The notes beneath the pieces were generated by a model that was not told the origin of the DNA, did not search any database, and worked only from the letters and a program-made list of their open reading frames with translations. The position numbers and the translations under genes are program-made. A stretch of DNA of 48,231 bases from an uncultured Collinsella sp. (lineage in GTDB: Bacteria > Actinomycetota > Coriobacteriia > Coriobacteriales > Coriobacteriaceae). Location: positions 1 through 48,231 of the forward strand of contig CABSAN010000010.1 in NCBI GenBank assembly GCA_902475785.1, written 5' to 3'. Numbering within the stretch: the stretch's first letter is position 1; every line of letters starts with the position of its first letter. Below, piece after piece: positions 15,699 to 23,118 of the stretch.

Positions 15699-16562
15699 AT
15701 GGCATTTAACGTTAATGCGCTCGGATTTGGCGACAACGTCGTCGATCGCTACGAGCATATCCACACCATGTATCCCGGCGGCAATGCGGTGAACTTCGCC
15801 GTTTATGCCAAGAAATGCGGTGCCGCACGCTCCGCATACATGGGCATTTTTGGCAATGATGCCGCTGCCGAGCATGTCATTGCAAGCCTCGAGGATGAGG
15901 GTATCGAGCTTGACAAGTGCGAGCAGATGATTGGCGAGAACGGAGCGGCTCGCGTGACCGTCGTTGACGGTGACCGTGTCTTCCTTGGCTCCAACGAGGG
16001 CGGTATCCGTGGCGATGCGCGCTATGTCCTCGATCGCTTTGACCTTGCGTACATGAAGCAGTTCGATGTGGTTCATTCGGGCAACTATTGCTTCACCGAG
16101 CGCGAGCTGCCCAAGTTGAAGGCTGCGGGCGTCACGGTCTCTTTTGACTTTTCGGACGACTCCACCGACGAGTACTACGAGCAGATTGCGCCCTACGTCG
16201 ATTTCGCTTTCTTTAGTGCGGCGGATGCCGCGAGTGAGGACGAGATTCGCGAACGTCTGGCATGGGTGAAGGGCCTGGGTCCGCGTTTTGTGTCGGCTAC
16301 GGCGGGCGCCGAGGGCTGCATTGCTTACGACGGCGAGCGCTATTACCGCCAGCTGGCTAAACCGGTAACGGACATGAAGGACACCATGGGGGCGGGCGAC
16401 TCGTTCCTCACCTCGTTTTTGATGTGCTATCTCGATTCCGCCAAGCGCGGTGAGGATGGCGCCGAGGCCATCGAGCGCGCGCTCGACTTTGCTGCCGGGT
16501 TTGCCTCGACCGTGTGCGGCATGGAAGGTTCTTGGGGCCACGGAGCACCAATCGTCGAATAG
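15699..16562 (+). CDS. PfkB-family kinase, FrlD-like (fructosamine 6-kinase)
   Basis: A 287-residue ribokinase/PfkB-fold kinase. It opens with ALGFGDNVVDRYEH and YPGGNAVNFAVYAKK (substrate-binding GG motif) and closes with DTMGAGDSFLTSF, the anion-hole signature with catalytic Asp. FrlD phosphorylates fructoselysine at C6 using ATP, which creates the substrate for the preceding SIS-domain deglycase. The GDNVVD opening is especially close to FrlD proteins. It is the last gene of the operon; an AAGG-containing ribosome binding site precedes the ATG and a MITE-like element follows. Confidence 0.85.
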   Translation: MAFNVNALGFGDNVVDRYEHIHTMYPGGNAVNFAVYAKKCGAARSAYMGIFGNDAAAEHVIASLEDEGIELDKCEQMIGENGAARVTVVDGDRVFLGSNEGGIRGDARYVLDRFDLAYMKQFDVVHSGNYCFTERELPKLKAAGVTVSFDFSDDSTDEYYEQIAPYVDFAFFSAADAASEDEIRERLAWVKGLGPRFVSATAGAEGCIAYDGERYYRQLAKPVTDMKDTMGAGDSFLTSFLMCYLDSAKRGEDGAEAIERALDFAAGFASTVCGMEGSWGHGAPIVE

Positions 16563-16606
16563 CCGAGCTGTCCCGGGGAGCTGTATTGGTGCCTTCCCGT
16601 GACTCG

Positions 16607-16837
16607 GTGGTCAAAAAAAGCCAAATATGAGTACTGTGACTAATTTAGTCGCAGCAAAATCGACCCCTTCAGACGTGATTTGAGCGTTTGGAGGGGTTTA
16701 AGATTGCGAAAATGCAGGATGAGTGACTGTAAAAGTGTTAGTTAATGGACAATCGTAGATTATTCTGGTGGTCGGAAAGCTCAGAGTAATGTATCCATTT
16801 CGCTAGCAGTACTCATATTTGACGTTTTTTTGACCAC
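16607..16837. mobile_element. MITE-like element with 30-bp terminal inverted repeats
   Basis: The ends GTGGTCAAAAAAA...CAAATATGAGTACTG (16607-16636) and their inverse (16807-16837) match at 28 positions, differing only by two versus three bases in the middle. The 170-bp interior has no reading frame of note but contains internal hairpins (GACTA/TAGTC near 16638, ACCCCTTC/GAGGGGT around 16662-16699). It is AT-rich compared with its neighbours. Size, long terminal repeats and absence of a transposase fit a miniature transposable element; a structured RNA ending in a T7 terminator is the alternative. Confidence 0.65.
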
Positions 16838-16842
16838 AGGGG

Positions 16843-17625
16843 TTAGCGAAGGCTAAAAACAGAGTGTGCATTCGCTAAAACCGCCGACTCAATATGCTTT
16901 GCGTCGCATTTTTTGAGCGAGGCGACGTGTTCTGAGGCGCTTTCGAGCGATCTGATGAGTGACTGTGCGCTTATTTCTGCGTTTGCCTCCGCTGGTGCAT
17001 CGGTCTCGAGCAGTAGGCGGTCGAGTGGAATCTGTCGTGCGTATTCGCGACCGCGCTTGGTCGCGAGCATGCGTTCGTTGACGGAAAAATAACAGCCCGC
17101 ATTACGCGCGCGGACGAGTTCGTCCGAAGTACCGCTAAACCAGTGGAAGATGATAACGGGGGAGTCGGGGTTTGGGATGAGTAGTCCATGCGATTCGAGG
17201 ACGTCCAGTACGGCTCCTGCCGAACGAACGGCGTGAATTGATATCACGCGCCCGGTAAGAGGATGCTGCACGAGCGCATCGCAGAGCCGGTTAAGTGCCT
17301 GTATTTGTAGCGGCTCACTTCCAGCAAAGCGCGCGGAAAAGTCGAGTCCGACTTCGCCGATGTAGCGTTCTTGGGCAGCAACTTCGCAAAGCAGATTGAC
17401 TTCGACAAAACCGCAGTGGCCATCGGCGAGCCACCAGGGGTGAAGCCCAACGCCGGCGATGATGCCTGGTTGGCGACAGGCGCGCTCGTTTGCGGCCGAA
17501 AAGTCGCGCGGATTGACGCCGCAGTCAAATAGACCCAAGCCCGGCGCCGTCGCCTCATCGGCAACGGCGTCCGGGTGAGCCATTAAATCAAGATGGCAGT
17601 GTGCATCAAATAACCGGGGCTCCAT
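16843..17625 (-). CDS. TatD-family metal-dependent hydrolase
   Basis: A 260-residue TIM-barrel hydrolase. The metal ligands are visible in order: FDAHCHLDL (HxH at the N-terminus), GLHPWW, IGEVGLDFS (Glu), ISIHAV, IIFHWFSG and LLLETDAP (Asp). TatD proteins act as 3'-5' exo-DNases or quality-control nucleases, and some are D-aminoacyl-tRNA deacylase-like. It lies 14 bases after the TcdA gene and is probably co-transcribed with it. The ribosome binding site (GGAG, about 10 bases ahead) is modest. Confidence 0.9.
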   Translation of the reverse strand: MEPRLFDAHCHLDLMAHPDAVADEATAPGLGLFDCGVNPRDFSAANERACRQPGIIAGVGLHPWWLADGHCGFVEVNLLCEVAAQERYIGEVGLDFSARFAGSEPLQIQALNRLCDALVQHPLTGRVISIHAVRSAGAVLDVLESHGLLIPNPDSPVIIFHWFSGTSDELVRARNAGCYFSVNERMLATKRGREYARQIPLDRLLLETDAPAEANAEISAQSLIRSLESASEHVASLKKCDAKHIESAVLANAHSVFSLR

Positions 17626-17639
17626 CTCGGTGCGCTCCG

Positions 17640-18437
17640 CTAGTCCAGACGTTGGCCATCGGAGCGTACGCGCTCAGTGCCGCGGCCGCTGATCTGGCGG
17701 ATAACCTCGCCGGCAATCATCTGGCCCATGATGGGCGGCATAAAGCTGGCGGTTCCCAGCTCGGTGCGCTCGTGGATGTTGGAAGGGTCGCGGGGCTGTG
17801 TCTTAACCGATTCCTCGCAGCTAAACAGTACATGCAGGCTCTTGATTCCGCGCTTCTTGCATTCTTTGCGCATGATGCGGCTCATGGGGTCACGTACCGT
17901 ATCGAAAATGTCGGCAAAGCGGAGGCACTCGGGATGGAGCTTGTTGGCCCCGCCCATGGAGCTAACCAAACGAATGTCGTGGTCCTGAGCATATTTGGCA
18001 ATGGTGAGCTTGGCCGAGATGGTGTCGATGGCGTCGACGACGTAGTCGAGCTTGCCGTCCGTCTGCTCCAAAACGCTCGCGAAGAAATCATCGATGTTGT
18101 CGCTCAGCAAGTATTCAGTTCGCTTGATGACGGCAGCGGCGGGATTGATGTCGTGGATCATGGCTTCCATCACGTCAACCTTGCGCTTGCCGACGGTGCT
18201 GTGAAAGGCGATGGCCTGGCGATTGATATTGCTGGGCGCGATGATGTCCTTGTCCAGAATGACGAAATGACCGATGCCGCCGCGGGCGAGTGCCTCGCAG
18301 CAGTTGGAGCCCACGCCTCCGCAGCCGAGCACTAGCACCGTAGCATCGGCGAGCTTATCGAGTGCCTCGCGGCCCATGATAATCTCGAGCTTGGTGTCGC
18401 GTGTCTCGATGGGAGTTGCGGCTGTGGTTTCGGTCAT
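17640..18437 (-). CDS. tcdA: tRNA threonylcarbamoyladenosine dehydratase
   Basis: A 265-residue E1-like (ThiF/MoeB fold) enzyme. The ATP-binding loop LVLGCGGVGSNCCEALARGGIG lies at residues 34-55, followed by ILDKDIIAPSNINRQ, and DYVVDAID near 135. Length and the KLHP and GTASFMPP segments match TcdA/CsdL rather than MoeB or ThiF, which carry zinc-binding Cys pairs absent here. TcdA converts t6A to the cyclic ct6A at position 37 of ANN-decoding tRNAs. The ATG follows GGAGGA. It faces the divergent sdpR-like gene across a 180-bp region. Confidence 0.9.
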   Translation of the reverse strand: MTETTAATPIETRDTKLEIIMGREALDKLADATVLVLGCGGVGSNCCEALARGGIGHFVILDKDIIAPSNINRQAIAFHSTVGKRKVDVMEAMIHDINPAAAVIKRTEYLLSDNIDDFFASVLEQTDGKLDYVVDAIDTISAKLTIAKYAQDHDIRLVSSMGGANKLHPECLRFADIFDTVRDPMSRIMRKECKKRGIKSLHVLFSCEESVKTQPRDPSNIHERTELGTASFMPPIMGQMIAGEVIRQISGRGTERVRSDGQRLD

Positions 18438-18552
18438 AAATATCCTCCGATGGGGAAGCAGGTCGTGTTTTAGCTATCGCCATTATAGGTAATCGCCCAT
18501 AGGTTGCGATGGCGTTTGCTTTGATGTGGTTTGAAGCATTGCGATTAGATAG

Positions 18553-18582
18553 TTAGACAAACATCTAAATATTGAGTATAGT
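18553..18582 (+). promoter_or_regulatory. Autoregulated promoter of the sdpR-like gene
   Basis: TTAGAC (18553-18558) and TATAGT (18577-18582) are 18 bp apart. The -35 is embedded in an inverted repeat, TTAGA-N6-TCTAA (18553-18568), the kind of site bound by ArsR-type repressors, which suggests feedback control by the adjacent gene product. Confidence 0.5.
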
Positions 18583-18616
18583 GTGCACGTCATGAGAGAT
18601 GATGAGAGGAGGTCTT

Positions 18617-18895
18617 ATGCCGGGAGAGGGTTTTAAGGCGCTGGCCGATCCTACACGGCGTCACATTTTGGAACTGCTGCGCGAGGGCAATTGCACGGCC
18701 GGGGAGCTTGCCGAGCATTTTGACATCAGCAAGCCGTCGTTGAGCCATCACTTGGCGACGCTCAAAAACGCCGGGTTGGTGACCGACGAACGTCATGGCC
18801 AAAACATCGTTTACAGCTTAAACACCACCGTCATGCAGGACTTGATCGGTTGGTTTATGGGCTTTACAAACACGGAAGGTGATAAGGATGAATAA
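18617..18895 (+). CDS. ArsR-family repressor, SdpR-like
   Basis: A 92-residue winged-helix protein: FKALADPTRRHILELLREG, ELAEHFDISKPSLSHHLATLKNAGLV (recognition helix) and GQNIVYSLN (wing). There are no Cys residues suited to metal sensing, in line with the SdpR autorepressor group rather than ArsR metal sensors. Start: ATG with GAGGAGG six bases upstream. It overlaps the SdpI-like gene by eight bases (ATGAATAA), so the two are co-translated. In Bacillus subtilis SdpR is sequestered by membrane SdpI when the SDP toxin is present; whether that occurs here is unknown. Confidence 0.88.
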   Translation: MPGEGFKALADPTRRHILELLREGNCTAGELAEHFDISKPSLSHHLATLKNAGLVTDERHGQNIVYSLNTTVMQDLIGWFMGFTNTEGDKDE

Positions 18896-19592
18896 CGAAA
18901 ACAAGGGCATTCACGCCACGGGGGTATCGTCGCGCGTGTGGGCCATGCTTGTTGTGGTCTGCGCTATTAATGTTGTAGCGCACCTCATGGTGATGCCGAG
19001 CTTGCCTGCGCAGATTCCCACGCACTGGGGCGCGAACGGCGCCGTCGACGGTTGGGGTCCTAGCTGGATGGCCTCTGCGCTCGGTGTGCTGCCTCTGGCG
19101 CTTCTCGCAACGTTCTGCGTGGTGCCGCGCATTGACCCCAAAGGTGAGGCATATCGAACCTCGGGCAAGTTCTACCAGGGCTTCGTAATCGCCTTCACCT
19201 TGTTCATGTGCGCCATAAGCTGGCTGGGAGAGCTTACGGTCTGGGGCGTGGTGCCGGCGGTCGGTTCGGTTAACGTACTGATTTCCGGTGTTGTCGGTTT
19301 GCTATTCATCGGCGTAGGCAACTACTTGCCGCGTGTGAAGCAGAACTATACGCTCGGTATCAAGACACCTTGGGCGCTTGCCGATCCCGAGAACTGGCGC
19401 CGTACTCAGCGTTTTGGCGGCGCCTGCTTTATGGTGCTGGGTATTGGCCTGATTGTGATGGGCGTGGCAGGCAGCGTGCTTTCGAGTGAAGTCGTCGCCG
19501 CGGTGATTGCGGTTCTGGCGTTTGGTTCGGTTGGAGCCGTCTACGTCTACTCGTATCTGTTGTGGCGCAAATCGCAGCGAGCCGCTCGTTAA
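18888..19592 (+). CDS. SdpI-family membrane protein
   Basis: About 234 residues with six predicted transmembrane helices. The first loop holds MPSLPAQIPTHWGANGAVDG, the DUF1648 signature, and the second half contains GNYLPRVKQNYTLGIKTPWAL, the SdpI signature. SdpI confers immunity to the SDP toxin and relays its presence by binding the repressor encoded beside it. No sdpABC toxin genes are visible, so this may protect against toxins of other bacteria. The ATG at 18888 is used with GGAAGG eight bases upstream; a GTG at 18879 is in frame. Confidence 0.88.
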   Translation: MNNENKGIHATGVSSRVWAMLVVVCAINVVAHLMVMPSLPAQIPTHWGANGAVDGWGPSWMASALGVLPLALLATFCVVPRIDPKGEAYRTSGKFYQGFVIAFTLFMCAISWLGELTVWGVVPAVGSVNVLISGVVGLLFIGVGNYLPRVKQNYTLGIKTPWALADPENWRRTQRFGGACFMVLGIGLIVMGVAGSVLSSEVVAAVIAVLAFGSVGAVYVYSYLLWRKSQRAAR

Positions 19593-19658
19593 GGTTGCGG
19601 AAAACTAGCGTACGCAGTTCATAGTATGTTCCGGGGGACTTTTCCCAGGTAGTATTAG

Positions 19659-19685
19659 GGGGTGTGGGCAACCATGCCCCTTTTT
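19659..19685 (+). terminator. Intrinsic terminator after sdpI-like gene
   Basis: A nine-base-pair stem GGGGTGTGG/CCATGCCCC with two wobbles closed by a GCAA tetraloop and followed by TTTTT. It precedes the ettA promoter region. Confidence 0.75.
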
Positions 19686-19776
19686 CGTTACGTTTCAGAG
19701 CTGGTTCCCTCATTTCGTTTCCACTAAAGCGAATCAAGAATAGGGAAACAGCAGGTAGAAAGGATAGAACAGACAT

Positions 19777-21456
19777 ATGGCGGAGTTTATCTACCAGATG
19801 TATCAGGCTCGCAAGGCCCATGGCGACAAGGTAATCCTTGACGACGTGACCTTGAGCTTCTACCCCGGTGCCAAGATCGGCGTCGTGGGCCCCAACGGTA
19901 TGGGCAAGTCGACCCTGCTCAAGATCATGGCCGGCATCGAGGAGGTCTCCAACGGCGATGCCAGGCTCACTCCCGGCTACACTGTGGGCATCCTGCAGCA
20001 GGAGCCGCCGCTCGACGACGACAAGACCGTCATCGAGAACGTGCGCATGGCGTTTGGCGATATGATCGCCAAGGTCGATCGCTTCAATAAGATCGGCGAG
20101 GAGATGTGCGACCCGGATTGCGACATGGACGCCCTCATGGCCGAGATGGGCAAGCTTCAGGACGAGATCGACGCCGCCGACGGCTGGGATATCGATTCCA
20201 AGCTCGGCCAGGCCATGGACGCCCTGCAGCTGCCCGATTCCGACATGCTGGTCAACGTACTTTCCGGCGGCGAGCGCCGTCGCGTGGCCCTGTGCAAGCT
20301 GCTGCTCGAGGCTCCCGACCTGCTGCTGCTCGACGAGCCCACGAACCACCTGGACGCCGAATCGATCCTGTGGCTCGAGCACTTCCTGCACAACTACCAG
20401 GGCGCGGTGCTTGCCGTCACGCACGATCGCTACTTCCTGGATAACGTTGCCGAGTGGATCTGCGAGGTCGACCGCGGTCACCTTTATCCCTACAAGGGCA
20501 ACTACTCCACGTATCTGGAGACCAAGGCCGCCCGTATCGAGGCGCAGGGCAACCGCGACGCCAAGCTCGCCAAGCGCATGGAGGCCGAGCTCGAGTGGGT
20601 ACGCAGCTCGCCCAAGGCTCGCCAGGCCAAGAACAAGGCCCGTCTGGCTCGTTACGAGGGGATGGAGGCCGAGGCCCGCGCAAGCCAGAAGCTCGACTGG
20701 ACCGACATCCGCATCCCCGTGGGCCCGCGTCTGGGCAACAAGGTGCTCGAGGCTCATCACCTGCACAAGGAGTTCGATGGCCGTGTGCTCATCGACGACC
20801 TATCGTTCACCCTGCCGCGCAACGGTATCGTGGGTGTCATCGGCCCCAACGGTGTGGGCAAGACCACGCTGTTCAAGACCATCGTGGGCCTGGAGCCGCT
20901 GACTTCGGGCGAGCTCGAGGTGGGCGAGACCGTCAAGATCTCCTATGTCGATCAGAACCGTTCCGGCATCGACCCCGATAAGAACCTGTGGGAGGTCGTC
21001 TCGGATGGCCTGGACCACATGATGGTCGGTGAGACCGAGGTTCCGAGCCGTGCTTATGTGGCGAGCTTTGGCTTTAAAGGCCAGGACCAGCAGAAGCGCG
21101 CCGGCGTACTCTCCGGTGGCGAGCGCAACCGTCTGAACTTGGCGCTTACGCTCAAGCAGGGCGGCAACCTGCTGCTCCTCGACGAGCCCACGAATGACCT
21201 CGACGTCGAGACGCTGTCCTCGCTCGAAGCGGCGCTGCTCGAGTTCCCGGGCTGCTCGGTGGTCATTAGCCACGACCGTATGTTCCTGGACCGCGTCGCC
21301 ACGCACATTCTGGCGTGGGAGGGCACCGACGAGAATCCGGGCAACTGGTATTGGTTTGAGGGCAACTTCGAGGCCTATCAGGCCAACCGCATCGAGCGCC
21401 TTGGCGAGGACGCAGCCCAGCCGCATCGTATTCACCGTAAGCTGACGCGCGACTAG
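19777..21456 (+). CDS. ettA: ABC-F protein, energy-dependent translational throttle EttA
   Basis: A 559-residue soluble protein with two ABC ATPase domains and no membrane segment. The first domain has VGPNGMGKST, LSGGERRRVAL and LLLLDEPTNHLD; the second has IGPNGVGKTT, LSGGERNRLNL and LLLLDEPTNDLD. The arm insertion and the charged P-site interaction linker (LETKAARIEAQG to ARYEGMEAEARASQK, residues about 247-310) match EttA, which binds the ribosomal E site and gates entry into elongation according to the ATP/ADP ratio. Length equals that of E. coli EttA. Strong codon bias suggests high expression. A 12-bp hairpin and a structured repeat element follow the stop. Confidence 0.93.
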   Translation: MAEFIYQMYQARKAHGDKVILDDVTLSFYPGAKIGVVGPNGMGKSTLLKIMAGIEEVSNGDARLTPGYTVGILQQEPPLDDDKTVIENVRMAFGDMIAKVDRFNKIGEEMCDPDCDMDALMAEMGKLQDEIDAADGWDIDSKLGQAMDALQLPDSDMLVNVLSGGERRRVALCKLLLEAPDLLLLDEPTNHLDAESILWLEHFLHNYQGAVLAVTHDRYFLDNVAEWICEVDRGHLYPYKGNYSTYLETKAARIEAQGNRDAKLAKRMEAELEWVRSSPKARQAKNKARLARYEGMEAEARASQKLDWTDIRIPVGPRLGNKVLEAHHLHKEFDGRVLIDDLSFTLPRNGIVGVIGPNGVGKTTLFKTIVGLEPLTSGELEVGETVKISYVDQNRSGIDPDKNLWEVVSDGLDHMMVGETEVPSRAYVASFGFKGQDQQKRAGVLSGGERNRLNLALTLKQGGNLLLLDEPTNDLDVETLSSLEAALLEFPGCSVVISHDRMFLDRVATHILAWEGTDENPGNWYWFEGNFEAYQANRIERLGEDAAQPHRIHRKLTRD

Positions 21457-21459
21457 ATC

Positions 21460-21486
21460 GTTACGCGGTTTTCCAAACCGCGTAAC
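21460..21486. repeat. Perfect 12-bp hairpin (ACGCGGTTT type)
   Basis: GTTACGCGGTTT and AAACCGCGTAAC surround a three-base loop directly after ettA. A related hairpin with the same ACGCGGTTT/AAACCGCGT core serves as the dapH terminator at 31208-31229. Confidence 0.6.
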
Positions 21487-21499
21487 TGCTCGACGCTGC

Positions 21500-21599
21500 G
21501 CGGGTCGCAAGCACCCCATCTTGCCGTTCAAGCCGTCGCTCGCGTACCGAAGTACGCGTCGCTCCTCTTTCACGGCAACCTGGGGCACTTGCGGCCCGC
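21500..21599 (+). repeat. Structured palindromic element, copy 1
   Basis: About 100 nt fold into one long interrupted hairpin: GCGGG/CCCGC, CGCAAG/CTTGCG, CCCCA/TGGGG, TTGCCGT/ACGGCAA and an apical GCGTAC-CGAA-GTACGC. The core is roughly 90 percent identical to the inverse of 47271-47365, and the stems differ by paired changes. It lies in the sense orientation downstream of ettA. It may be a repeat with RNA function or a non-autonomous mobile element. Confidence 0.7.
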
Positions 21600-21624
21600 T
21601 CGCTGTTGGTTACGCAACATCAAC

Positions 21625-21666
21625 AAATAAAAACGGCTCAAATCCTGATTTGGATTTGAGTCGTTT
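21625..21666 (-). terminator. Terminator of the minus-strand gene 21671-22978
   Basis: AAACGGCTCAAATCC (21631-21645) pairs with GGATTTGAGTCGTTT (21652-21666) over 15 bp with one wobble. Read on the minus strand the stem runs into TTTTTATTTG. Confidence 0.85.
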
Positions 21667-21670
21667 GTCG

Positions 21671-22978
21671 TTACTGCTCGGGTTCTTCGACTTTATCGAT
21701 GGCCCAGGTGGATCCGAGGCCACCGGTGGTATTGCGGCGGATGCGCACGGCAACCTCGCGGCGCTCGCCGGCCTGCGTGTAGCGCAGGGGGAAGCTTGCG
21801 CGGTTTCGCGCGGCCTCGATGGTACCACGCTCGCGGGCGATCCAGTAGTACTCGCCGACAATGCCGAGGGTATCGGCGCCGTAGGGGAGATAGGTCGACA
21901 GCTGGTGCAGAAGCGGGCCGGGGCAGAAGACCTCGGTTGCGAAATCGATGGGGAAGTCCTCGGGGATGGTCGGTACTGCGGGTGCGGGGGTTGGGGCCGC
22001 TGCGGGTGCCGAAGCCGGTGCCGGTGCGGGAATTTGGCCGCAAGCAGAGGTGGGCACGGATTCGATGACGGGTGCGGGCTCCGGCGTCGCTTCCGGCTTG
22101 ATCGTGGAATCTGCGGGCTCCACGGTGACGGGCGCGTCTGCAGCTGCGGTTTCAACCTCAACCTGCGTCGCGTCCTCGTTCTCGACGCTCGACTTTGCTT
22201 CGATGGGCGTGGATGCCATGGTGGTGATGCCGGCGTTGGCGTTCTCGGGGTCATAGACGACCGTGAGCGAGATGGCGGGCTGCGGCGTCTCGGGCTCCGG
22301 TGTCGACTCGGTAGCGTCTTGATCTGCGGGCTTGTCGGACTGATCGTTCTCGGCCTCGTCGCCAAAGACATCGCTGTTTTGGAACGCAGACGGCTCGGGT
22401 TGGTCAGCGGCTTCTTCGGTTGTCGACTTGGGCGCTTCGTTGAGCTCCACAGTGGCTTCCTGCTCGGATATGACTTCGGAATCGGTCGTGGCGGCGATTT
22501 CGGTTTCGGCTTCTGCCGTTACCTCAATAGCAACTTCGATCTCTGTCTCGGGCTCGGGTTCCGGCGCGGCTTCAACCATGGCTTCGGGCTCGGGACGCTT
22601 AACGTGCTTGGGGCGCACGGCCTTGAGGTCCTTCTCACCGCGCTTTTTCTTTTTGTAGGACTGCTTGGCGCCCTTGGCGGTCTTGGGCTTGTCCTCGCCC
22701 TTGGCAAGCGCAGCATCCCAGGCCTCGTTGGCGATGACCGTGGCATACAGGCGGCCACCTTTAAAGACGGTCAGCTTAATGCAGTCGTCGAGCTCCTCGA
22801 GCAGCTCGCGCGTGGACTCGAAGCCCAGGTCATAAGCGGTCATGTCGCCAGCGGCGAGCGCCTCCTCGACCTGCGTCATAAACGTTTGCTTGCCATATCC
22901 AATCGCATCGCGCAGCAGGCGATACAGATAGATGTGGTTGCCCAGCGAAAGCGTGGGCCTAACTATTGTCTTGCTCAT
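21671..22978 (-). CDS. Unknown three-part protein with possible LOTUS-like N-terminus
   Basis: About 435 residues in three parts. Residues 1-95 are folded (LSLGNHIYLYRLLRDAIGYG, then DLGFESTRELLEELDD, then LTVFKGGRLYATVI), which resembles the helix-helix-strand layout of OST-HTH/LOTUS RNA-binding domains, though I cannot confirm this. Residues about 125-340 are acidic, rich in Glu, Pro, Ala and Thr, without hydrophobic core, so disordered; a short Lys-rich stretch (SYKKKKRGEK) sits before it. The last 95 residues (FPIDFATEVFCPG to WAIDKVEEPEQ) form a second domain I do not recognise. No signal peptide. GAGGAGA precedes the ATG. The gene is monocistronic, closed by a 15-bp terminator. Confidence 0.75.
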   Translation of the reverse strand: MSKTIVRPTLSLGNHIYLYRLLRDAIGYGKQTFMTQVEEALAAGDMTAYDLGFESTRELLEELDDCIKLTVFKGGRLYATVIANEAWDAALAKGEDKPKTAKGAKQSYKKKKRGEKDLKAVRPKHVKRPEPEAMVEAAPEPEPETEIEVAIEVTAEAETEIAATTDSEVISEQEATVELNEAPKSTTEEAADQPEPSAFQNSDVFGDEAENDQSDKPADQDATESTPEPETPQPAISLTVVYDPENANAGITTMASTPIEAKSSVENEDATQVEVETAAADAPVTVEPADSTIKPEATPEPAPVIESVPTSACGQIPAPAPASAPAAAPTPAPAVPTIPEDFPIDFATEVFCPGPLLHQLSTYLPYGADTLGIVGEYYWIARERGTIEAARNRASFPLRYTQAGERREVAVRIRRNTTGGLGSTWAIDKVEEPEQ

Positions 22979-23050
22979 GGCAAATCTCCTCTTTACACAT
23001 GTAAAGCATCTTACCATCGCATGGCGTTCGCCATGGCGGCGCCCAAGGCA

Positions 23051-23084
23051 AACGGGCGCGAACCGCTTTCGATTCGCGCCCGTT
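23051..23084 (-). terminator. Hairpin downstream of the Ser/Thr-rich membrane protein gene
   Basis: AACGGGCGCGAA (23051-23062) and its perfect inverse (23073-23084) surround ten bases. In the minus direction only TTTGCC follows, so termination may be weak. Confidence 0.6.
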
Positions 23085-23118
23085 GTACAGGTCGGTTATC
23101 TATGAGAGGCAAACGTGC

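Noticed and set aside
16607..16837. Insertion sequence with its own transposase
   Set aside because: The interior between the inverted repeats is only about 170 bases and encodes nothing, so at most a non-autonomous element.
21460..21599. CRISPR or tRNA-like structure after ettA
   Set aside because: The palindromes are single hairpins without regular spacers, and no cloverleaf, anticodon arm or CCA end can be drawn.
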